Shown: positions 1 through 4,662 of the stretch, one piece after another
Position numbering within the stretch: the first letter of the stretch is position 1
Layout: each line of letters begins with the position of its first letter
From: an uncultured Lachnospiraceae bacterium
GTDB taxonomy: Bacteria > Bacillota_A > Clostridia > Lachnospirales > Lachnospiraceae
Length of the DNA: 8,579 bases
Direction: 5' to 3'
NCBI GenBank assembly: GCA_910585655.1
Contig: CAJUFW010000148.1
Location: 1 to 8,579 of the forward strand
Translations under genes and position numbers: made by a program
Notes under the pieces: model-generated
Database searches by the model: none
Seen by the model: the letters and a program-made list of their open reading frames with translations, nothing else
What the model was told of the DNA's origin: nothing

Positions 1-53
1 GGCATACGAGATCGAGTAATGTGACTGGAGTTAGACGTGTGCTCTTCCGATCT
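1..53. other. Illumina P7-side sequencing adapter (artefact)
   Basis: Bases 1-12 (GGCATACGAGAT) match the P7 primer tail, 13-20 (CGAGTAAT) are an 8-nt index, and 21-53 match the indexed Read 2 adapter ending GCTCTTCCGATCT. One C is missing after GGAGTT relative to the adapter I remember. This is library sequence, not genome. The gene that follows is therefore truncated by the assembly, and any ORF reading through this stretch is false. Confidence 0.97.
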
Positions 54-268
54 GGAGCAATGTTTTGGTATTAGACGAGCCTACTCGGAATTTCTCGCCA
101 CTTTCCGGTCCGGTGATTCGGAGGATTTTAAAGGAATTTAACGGCTGTATTATCAGTATTTCCCACGACCGGAAGTATATCGGAGAGGTATGCGACCGGG
201 TATACCGCCTGACGGAAAACGGACTGGAAGAAACGGAGAAGGAGAAAACAGAAACAGGGCAGGAATGA
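54..268 (+). CDS. ABC-F-like ATP-binding protein, C-terminal fragment (5' end missing)
   Basis: The readable frame begins at base 56 and gives the last 70 residues of an ABC ATPase. Visible are a Walker B strand followed by the catalytic glutamate (VLVLDEPTRN), a D-loop-like stretch (SPLSGP), and the H-switch histidine in ISISHDRKYI about 29 residues later. A short charged Glu/Lys tail precedes the TGA stop at 266-268. The absence of a transmembrane segment and the LDEPT...SHDR pattern fit the second nucleotide-binding domain of soluble ABC-F proteins, which act on ribosomes; some protect against antibiotics. The D-loop differs from the common NHLD form. Walker A and the signature motif lie outside the window, so the subfamily cannot be fixed. 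A transporter ATPase is a less likely alternative. The TTG at 65 and other internal start codons are not real starts. Confidence 0.8.
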
Positions 269-302
269 CATATTTTTCTGTAAAATCTGTGCGTTCCGTA
301 CA

Positions 303-331
303 TGGGCAAAAGAGAGTGGTTGTGCTAGAGT
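303..331 (+). promoter_or_regulatory. Possible promoter for the esterase gene
   Basis: TGGGCA (303-308) lies 17 bp upstream of TAGAGT (326-331), and TG-C immediately before the -10 gives an extended -10. Both boxes are imperfect. The rest of the 269-397 gap is a purine-rich leader running to the ribosome binding site; I see no convincing terminator after the ABC gene, so readthrough is also possible. Confidence 0.3.
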
Positions 332-397
332 AAAAAGGACAAAGGACAGGCAGAAAAAGATATATAAAAACATAAAAAAGAAAAGGAGAGAAGAACC

Positions 398-1219
398 ATG
401 GCACTGGTACATTTTAATTTTGAAAGTCAATATTTACAGGGGAATACGGATGTCAATATCATCCTGCCGGACAAAGCCAGAGCGCTTTCCCCAAAGGAGT
501 TTTATGGTTCCGGTAAGAAATATAAGGTACTTTGGCTGCTGCATGGAACGTTCGGAGATTATACCGACTGGATTCGGAAGAGCAACATTGAGCTGTATGC
601 CTGTGAAAAGGATTTGATTGTAGTCATGCCGAGCGCGTTAAACAGCAATTATTCCAACTGGGATACCATGATTGGATATCATATGTTTGACTATCTGACC
701 GAAGAACTGATGCCGATTATTTATAACTGGTTCCCGGCTTCGGACAAGCGCGAGGATAATTTTATCGCAGGATTGTCTATGGGCGGAGGCGGAACCATCA
801 AATATGCCGTCAACCATCCGGATAAGTTTGCTGCTGCTGCTATTTTATCTTCTGCACCGCGTAACTTTGACCATATTGATATGGAAAGCACCGATCCGAA
901 GATGCAGCGTCAGATTACCAGTGTGAAAAATGCAGGCGGTTTGGAGAAGTATGTCAATTCCTATGAAAATAGCTGGAAGATCTTAAAGGAATTAAGCGGC
1001 ACCGGAAAGCTGCCGAAGCTTTATTTTGCCTGTGGGAAAAATGATTTCCTTTATGATATGTATGAGGAATTCAAAGAATATGCCAAGAGCATCAATCTTG
1101 AAGCGACCTTTGAGGAAATCGAAGGCTATACCCATGAATGGCGCTTCTGGGATTTGACGATTCAGCATGCTTTAACGTTTTTTGGTTTAGAGAAACGGGA
1201 TGCAGGGAATCCGTTTTAA
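398..1219 (+). CDS. EstA/esterase D-type alpha/beta hydrolase
   Basis: This is a 273-residue cytoplasmic protein (no signal peptide) of the putative-esterase family, which includes tributyrin esterase EstA, S-formylglutathione hydrolase and feruloyl-esterase-like enzymes. The oxyanion-side motif LLHGTFGDYTDW is at residues 47-58. The nucleophile elbow GLSMGG places the catalytic serine at Ser127. The acid is likely Asp216 in CGKNDFLYD and the base His246 in GYTHEWRFW, so the triad is complete and correctly ordered. It likely hydrolyses short acyl or acetyl esters, possibly acetylated sugars or xenobiotics; the substrate cannot be read from the sequence. The start at 398 is supported by AAGGAGAG about 8 nt upstream. 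The alternative overlapping frame from 420 is a shadow. A hairpin follows the stop, and a NUDIX gene lies 100 bp downstream in the same direction. Confidence 0.9.
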   Translation: MALVHFNFESQYLQGNTDVNIILPDKARALSPKEFYGSGKKYKVLWLLHGTFGDYTDWIRKSNIELYACEKDLIVVMPSALNSNYSNWDTMIGYHMFDYLTEELMPIIYNWFPASDKREDNFIAGLSMGGGGTIKYAVNHPDKFAAAAILSSAPRNFDHIDMESTDPKMQRQITSVKNAGGLEKYVNSYENSWKILKELSGTGKLPKLYFACGKNDFLYDMYEEFKEYAKSINLEATFEEIEGYTHEWRFWDLTIQHALTFFGLEKRDAGNPF

Positions 1220-1246
1220 AGATCTATTTATATAGAAGAAACTCGG

Positions 1247-1271
1247 ACAGGCGGCGGATAGCCGCCTGTTT
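1247..1271 (+). terminator. Hairpin after the esterase gene, weak terminator
   Basis: ACAGGCGGC (1247-1255) pairs perfectly with GCCGCCTGT (1261-1269) around a GGATA loop. Only a short T run (TTT, then AAACG) follows, so termination is probably partial and the NUDIX gene may be reached by readthrough. Confidence 0.55.
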
Positions 1272-1319
1272 AAACGTATAAAAACGAGAAGAAAGAAGGA
1301 TGCAGGAGGGAAAAGCGGC

Positions 1320-1811
1320 ATGAGCGGCAAAAAAGAACTGACGACGTTATGTTATATCGAGCGGGACGACGCCTATCTGATGCTTCATCGGGTCAAGAAG
1401 AAGCAGGATGTCAACCAGGATAAATGGATTGGGGTCGGCGGGCATTTTGAAGAAGGGGAGAGTCCGGAGGATTGTCTGCTGCGCGAGGTAAAGGAAGAGA
1501 CAGGGCTGACACTGACACACTGGCGTTTCCGGGGACTGATTACCTTTTGCTTTCAGAAAGCGGAAGAACCGCCGATGTGTGAATATATGAGTCTCTATAC
1601 GGCGGATGGTTTTGAAGGAGATCTGACGGATTGTGATGAGGGAACGCTTGAATGGGTTCCGAAACAAAGGATTGCAGAGCTAGAGCTATGGGAGGGCGAT
1701 CGGATTTTTTTCCGACTTTTAGAGGAGGATGCTCCGTTTTTTTCTCTGAAATTAAGCTATATAGGGGATCGGTTAATAGAAGCAGTATTGGATGGAAAGC
1801 CGCTGTTTTAG
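1320..1811 (+). CDS. NUDIX hydrolase (MutT/8-oxo-dGTP diphosphatase-like)
   Basis: This 163-residue protein contains a perfect Nudix box, G-x5-E-x7-R-E-V-x-E-E-x-G-L, running from Gly41 to Leu63. Glu56, Glu59 and Glu60 are the expected metal ligands. The N-terminal strand (TTLCYIERDDAYLMLHR) and the WIGVGGHFEEGE approach resemble bacterial MutT-type enzymes annotated as 8-oxo-dGTP diphosphatases, which clean the nucleotide pool. NUDIX substrates are hard to predict, so other nucleoside diphosphate derivatives remain possible. The length is normal for the family with a modest C-terminal extension. ATG at 1320 is preceded by AGGAGGG at about 1305. No clear promoter was seen in the 100-bp gap upstream, so it may be cotranscribed with the esterase. 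Confidence 0.92.
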   Translation: MSGKKELTTLCYIERDDAYLMLHRVKKKQDVNQDKWIGVGGHFEEGESPEDCLLREVKEETGLTLTHWRFRGLITFCFQKAEEPPMCEYMSLYTADGFEGDLTDCDEGTLEWVPKQRIAELELWEGDRIFFRLLEEDAPFFSLKLSYIGDRLIEAVLDGKPLF

Positions 1812-1864
1812 CGGGTTTAAGCCGAATCAGGACAAGAATTATTAGTAAAAGATTAAAAAAGTAC

Positions 1865-1893
1865 TTGCAATTTTTACAAAACTGCGCTATACT
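1865..1893 (+). promoter_or_regulatory. Sigma-A-type promoter for the cell-wall hydrolase
   Basis: TTGCAA (1865-1870) and TATACT (1888-1893) are separated by exactly 17 bp in an AT-rich stretch about 50 bp upstream of the start codon. A CAGGAG ribosome binding site follows at 1931-1936. The vegetative-type boxes argue against purely sporulation-specific transcription from this site. Confidence 0.75.
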
Positions 1894-1943
1894 TGTTACG
1901 AAATTGTTAATTAGATATTAAAAAACGTAACAGGAGTAGAATC

Positions 1944-2894
1944 ATGAAAAAGAAAGTATTGTTGCTGGCGATTGTTGCATTGATGTTGACGGTGTTTGAT
2001 TCTGTACCGGCTTATGCTAAAGAAGCAGGCGTAGCAGGAAGGGAAGAAAAAGAAGCTTTTGAGGCAGACGTAAATGCAGTAAGCGGCGGAGCAGTGGCGA
2101 TGGGAGAAAACGGAGCAGAGACCGGAGAGGACGCTGCTATGGATAAAGAGCAAGAGACACAGACAGAAGCAGATAAGACAGAAGAAGAAAAAGAGACCGT
2201 AAAAGACAGCCAAAAGGACGAGGCTGAAAAAGAGAAAGAAAACGAGAAGGACGATAAAAAAGACAAAGAAGAGAAAGACGACAAAGAGAAAAAAGACGAC
2301 AAAGACGATAAGAAAGAAGACAAAGACAAAAAGGACGACAAAGAGAAAAAAGACGACAAAGACGATAAGAAAGAAGACAAAGATAGCAAGGACGAGAAAG
2401 ACAGCAAAGACAAAAAGGACAATAAAAAAGACGACAAAGAGAAAAAAGAGGAGAAAAAGGAATCCTACAGTAAGGCTGATCTGAAATTGTTGGCTTGTCT
2501 GATTTATACAGAGGCAGGGAATCAGTCTTATAAGGGCAAATTGGCGGTAGGCAACGTCGTAATGAACCGTGTAAAATCAAACCAGTTTCCGAACAACATT
2601 GAGGATGTCGTATACCAGAGCGCGTATAGTCGTTCTTATGGAAGAAGGATTTATCAGTTCTCCGTAGCTTCCCCATCCGTTGGGACGCTTAAAAAAGCTT
2701 TAAGCGTCTATGGAAAAAGAAAGGGAGCCGCAGAGATTAAGATGGAAAAAGAATGTATTAAGGCAGCGAAGGCAGTGTTAGAAGGAAAGGATGCGTTTGA
2801 CGGAAAAAATTACTTGTTCTTCTGCCGTTACAGCAGCAGCCTGGCTTCCCGTAGAAGCGGCGTAAAGCTTGGAGCGCATTATTTCTACAAATAA
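1944..2894 (+). CDS. Secreted SleB-type (Hydrolase_2) cell-wall hydrolase with charged linker
   Basis: This 316-residue protein has three parts. Residues 1-25 are a signal peptide (MKKK, hydrophobic core, likely cleavage after AYA). Residues about 26-172 form a low-complexity linker that becomes almost purely Lys, Asp and Glu from about residue 72. Residues about 174-316 form a SleB/CwlJ-like domain: LLACLIYTEAGNQSYKGKLAVGNVVMNRVKS, with Glu190 of the TEAG motif the expected catalytic acid, then FPNNIEDVVYQ and a terminal KLGAHYFYK. Family members cleave peptidoglycan, classically spore cortex, though vegetative-wall versions exist. No LysM or other recognised wall-binding module is seen, so the polyampholyte linker may act as spacer or wall tether; that is inference. 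The vegetative-type promoter and the lack of sporulation neighbours leave a germination role open. A strong terminator follows the stop. Confidence 0.88.
   Translation: MKKKVLLLAIVALMLTVFDSVPAYAKEAGVAGREEKEAFEADVNAVSGGAVAMGENGAETGEDAAMDKEQETQTEADKTEEEKETVKDSQKDEAEKEKENEKDDKKDKEEKDDKEKKDDKDDKKEDKDKKDDKEKKDDKDDKKEDKDSKDEKDSKDKKDNKKDDKEKKEEKKESYSKADLKLLACLIYTEAGNQSYKGKLAVGNVVMNRVKSNQFPNNIEDVVYQSAYSRSYGRRIYQFSVASPSVGTLKKALSVYGKRKGAAEIKMEKECIKAAKAVLEGKDAFDGKNYLFFCRYSSSLASRRSGVKLGAHYFYK
2277..2390 (+). repeat. Two tandem 57-bp repeats coding for a 19-residue K/D/E unit
   Basis: Copies 2277-2333 and 2334-2390 share their first 50 bases exactly and differ only in the last seven (CAAAAAG versus TAGCAAG). 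They encode residues 112-130 and 131-149, pattern DDKEKKDDKDDKKEDKD[KS]K. A degenerate continuation runs to about 2457. The period is a multiple of three, so copy-number change keeps the reading frame. Confidence 0.95.
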
Positions 2895-2958
2895 GATAGA
2901 AACCGGGCGTTGATAAGATGACCGACAGACATGTCAGCACGTAATAGAAAATATACAC

Positions 2959-2989
2959 AAAAAGAATTCCACTTTGTGGAATTCTTTTT
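2959..2989 (+). terminator. Strong, potentially bidirectional terminator after the SleB-type gene
   Basis: AAAAAGAATTCCAC (2959-2972) and GTGGAATTCTTTTT (2976-2989) are perfect complements around a TTT loop. The flanking A and T runs would also allow termination on the minus strand. The core hairpin is the same as the terminal module of the 138-bp repeat that starts just after it, so it appears to be a partial upstream repeat unit. Confidence 0.9.
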
Positions 2990-3127
2990 CATATGATAGG
3001 AAAGTTCTCCGAACTTCCCTATCATACAAAAGCCCTCCGGGGGATGCGCACTCGCGCGCATGGAAGATGTTGCCGTTCGGCAACCGCGCTCGGCGCGAGA
3101 ATTCCACTTTGTGGAATTCTTTTTCAT
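2990..3127 (+). repeat. Structured intergenic repeat, copy 1
   Basis: This 138-bp noncoding element matches copy 2 at 4116-4254 except for two substitutions and one inserted A. Hairpins in order: 2992-3026 (long stem, TCC loop, one A-C mismatch); 3044-3061 (ATGCGC/GCGCAT); 3069-3084 (GTTGCC/GGCAAC, GTTC loop); 3085-3097 (CGCGC/GCGCG); 3098-3124 (terminator-like). The last three abut with no spacer. A competing pairing joins CTCGCGC (3051-3057) with GCGCGAG (3093-3099). It contains no credible gene. It resembles REP/MITE-type elements, but I cannot name a family. Confidence 0.9.
3098..3124 (+). terminator. Terminator-like hairpin ending repeat copy 1
   Basis: AGAATTCCAC pairs with GTGGAATTCT around a TTT loop, followed by four more T residues. 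It lies upstream of the DUF2225 promoter, so it would insulate that gene from upstream transcription. Confidence 0.75.
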
Positions 3128-3134
3128 TTCAGGG

Positions 3135-3163
3135 TTTTCTAATCCGGAAAAATGTGCTATGAT
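3135..3163 (+). promoter_or_regulatory. Likely extended -10 promoter for the DUF2225 gene
   Basis: TGC-TATGAT (3155-3163) is a good extended -10 element. The -35 position 17 bp upstream holds only TTTTCT (3135-3140). It begins directly after the repeat's terminator hairpin and implies a leader of about 80 nt. Confidence 0.5.
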
Positions 3164-3251
3164 AGTAAAAGATTATGACAATAAGAAACGGCGCCAAAGA
3201 CGCAGCACTGCGATCGGCAGCCGGAACAGAAAGTGGAGATGGAGAAAAATT

Positions 3252-4052
3252 ATGGCAGATATGTTTACAAGCCTGGAACTGCTCGGACGGGGGAAGCTGT
3301 TTGAGCCGGATAAAAAGGAACGGGAGGGAGCGGAAGCGGAAGCGGCGCTTTTGTTTGAAAAGACCTATGAATGTCCTTGCTGTGGAAAGGAGTTTAAAGC
3401 CAAAACGGTTCGTTCCGGAAAGACCAAGCTGATTTCAACGGATTCGGATTTAAGACCGCGCTATCAACAGCTAGACAGTCTAAAGTACGATGCGATAGCC
3501 TGTCCGCACTGTGGTTATGCAGCTCTAAGCCGTTTTTTTATGGATTTGACATCGATACAAAGAAAATATGTCCAAGATAATATTACCCCTAATTTCAAAG
3601 GAATTAAGGAGGAACGGATACCAGGGATTTATACATATGAGGATGCCTTAAACCGTCACAAACTGGCGTTGTTAGGAACAATGGTAAGACGTTCTTTGGC
3701 AAGCGAGCAGGCATATACCTGCTTAAAAATCGCCTGGCTGCTTCGAGGAAAGGAAGAAAATCTGGCAGAAGAAGAAGGGCAGGAAGCAGCTAGGACGCAG
3801 TTAAAGGAAAAGGAAGCAGAACTGATTGATACTTCTTATAATGGTTTTTCCCAGGCTTTTTCGAGAGAGGAATTTCCGATGTGCGGTATGGACGAGTATA
3901 CGACGGAGTTGTTGATGGCTGATTTGGCTAGGCGCTCCGGGAAAAAGGAAGAATCTGCCCGCTGGATTTCTACGATTTTGGTAGCAAGGGAATGCAATGA
4001 CCGGATCAAAAATAAGGCACGGGAAGTGAAGGAATTGTTAGACGCAGAGTAG
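3252..4052 (+). CDS. DUF2225-like zinc-ribbon protein, function unknown
   Basis: The 266-residue product begins MADMFTSLELLGRG. Two cysteine knuckles, C41-P-C-C44 in TYECPCCGKEF and C84-P-H-C87 in IACPHCGYAAL, form a likely four-Cys zinc ribbon. The segment RPRYQQLDSLKYDAIACPHCGYAALSRFF matches my memory of the Firmicutes DUF2225 family, whose role is undefined. The C-terminal half is predominantly helical and TPR-like (EQAYTCLKIAWLLRG, then MADLARRSGKKEESARWIS). There is no signal peptide or membrane segment, so it is cytoplasmic. The frame is open back to an ATG at 3060, but that start lies inside the repeat and upstream of the promoter; ATG 3252, with GGAG at 3241-3244, is chosen. The gene stands alone between two direct repeat copies. 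Confidence 0.82.
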   Translation: MADMFTSLELLGRGKLFEPDKKEREGAEAEAALLFEKTYECPCCGKEFKAKTVRSGKTKLISTDSDLRPRYQQLDSLKYDAIACPHCGYAALSRFFMDLTSIQRKYVQDNITPNFKGIKEERIPGIYTYEDALNRHKLALLGTMVRRSLASEQAYTCLKIAWLLRGKEENLAEEEGQEAARTQLKEKEAELIDTSYNGFSQAFSREEFPMCGMDEYTTELLMADLARRSGKKEESARWISTILVARECNDRIKNKAREVKELLDAE

Positions 4053-4061
4053 CAGTTAGAG

Positions 4062-4115
4062 AAGCTGTTGCATCCATGATTAGGAAATCAAGGATAAGGA
4101 TGCGGCAGCTTTTTT
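4062..4115 (+). terminator. Intrinsic terminator of the DUF2225 gene
   Basis: AAGCTGTTGCATCC (4062-4075) pairs along all 14 positions with GGATGCGGCAGCTT (4098-4111), including two G-U pairs, across a 22-nt loop. It ends in a six-T run. Repeat copy 2 starts directly after the T run. Confidence 0.85.
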
Positions 4116-4254
4116 CATAGGATAGGAAAGTTCTCCGAACTTCCCTATCCTACAAAAAGCCCTCCGGGGGATGCGCACTCGCGCGCATGGAAGATGTTGC
4201 CGTTCGGCAACCGCGCTCGGCGCGAGAATTCCACTTTGTGGAATTCTTTTTCAT
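4116..4254 (+). repeat. Structured intergenic repeat, copy 2
   Basis: This 139-bp copy lies in the same orientation as copy 1 and is nearly identical to it. In the first stem, T2994-A3024 of copy 1 is replaced by G4120-C4150, so pairing is kept. The only other change is one extra A in the run after the first hairpin. Its terminator-like hairpin is at 4225-4251. Small reading frames in it, for example from 4171, are not credible genes. Confidence 0.9.
4225..4251 (+). terminator. Terminator-like hairpin ending repeat copy 2
   Basis: AGAATTCCAC and GTGGAATTCT are perfect arms around a TTT loop, followed by TTTT. It is a second potential stop behind the DUF2225 terminator and insulates the transporter promoter. 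Confidence 0.75.
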
Positions 4255-4286
4255 ATAATAGGAAAGTTCTCCGAACTTCTTTTTCA
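4255..4286 (+). repeat. Partial extra repeat unit (left hairpin only)
   Basis: Directly after copy 2, the left arm and TCC loop of the first hairpin recur (AATAGGAAAGTTCTCCGAACTT), but the right arm then switches to CTTTTTCA, the motif that ends full units. AAGTTC/GAACTT (4264-4278) plus the T run would itself act as a short terminator. The form suggests an internally deleted unit. Confidence 0.75.
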
Positions 4287-4415
4287 CAGTTTGGCTTTAG
4301 GAAAAGCAAATGGACGTACAAACAAATGTTTACATTACTTTATTATCTATGACGAAGAAAACAACTGTTTGAACCTTTTTTTATAAACAAAATGTATAGA
4401 AATAAAAATAAATAG
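4287..4415. other. AT-rich intergenic stretch, no gene seen
   Basis: Between the repeat remnant and the promoter I see no supported gene. The only notable feature is TGTATAGAAAT at 4393-4403, which recurs inside the promoter spacer at 4426-4436. Confidence 0.6.
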
Positions 4416-4444
4416 TTGCATTATTTGTATAGAAATGATATAAT
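4416..4444 (+). promoter_or_regulatory. Strong sigma-A promoter of the ABC importer operon
   Basis: TTGCAT (4416-4421), a 17-bp spacer and a perfect TATAAT (4439-4444) sit in AT-rich DNA. The predicted transcript start near 4451 leaves a leader of about 210 nt before the binding-protein start codon. Confidence 0.88.
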
Positions 4445-4662
4445 AGCATTACATACAAAAACGACAGCTTTAGAGAAACCGTTTCATGGCTTATAACCGA
4501 GAGGAGTTTTACGGGAAAGTTAAAAACGATTTTATTGTATTTTGTATGCGCGGAAAAAACGGTAGCAAGCTACCCGCGGGAGCCAGGAGAGGAGAAGCAA
4601 AAACTCAACTGTTCCCGAAGCCGCATTATAAAATATCGCGAGTGAAGCGAGAGGAGGTTTTC
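4445..4662 (+). promoter_or_regulatory. Long 5' leader with possible operator
   Basis: The leader holds an inverted repeat GAAAC-C-GTTTC (4475-4485) about 30 bp past the -10, a position suited to a repressor. It also holds a hairpin GGTAG-CAAG-CTACC (4561-4574) that can extend through CGCG/CGCG (4549-4552 with 4575-4578). I recognise no riboswitch class. The frame is open from ATG 4486, but that codon lacks a ribosome binding site, while AGGAGG stands before 4663. Confidence 0.4.

Noticed and set aside
31..430. Minus-strand frames near the left end
   Set aside because: One overlaps adapter sequence, and all lie antisense to the ABC-F fragment and its AT-rich gap without start signals.
2012..2437. 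Long minus-strand frame rich in Ser and Leu, plus another at 2137-2676
   Set aside because: Both are antisense shadows of the K/D/E repeat of the cell-wall hydrolase, whose composition removes stop codons. Neither has a ribosome binding site or a known domain.
2959..4286. CRISPR array
   Set aside because: There are only two full repeat copies, 1.1 kb apart with a gene between them. The units are far longer than CRISPR repeats and there are no regular spacers or cas genes.
4171..4386. 71-residue plus-strand frame over repeat copy 2
   Set aside because: It is translated from hairpin-rich repeat DNA, has no ribosome binding site, and crosses two terminator-like hairpins.
4486..4662. Upstream start for the binding lipoprotein
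   Set aside because: There is no ribosome binding site before 4486, and the extension would place the lipoprotein signal peptide internally. AGGAGG and ATGATG at 4663 fit the family.
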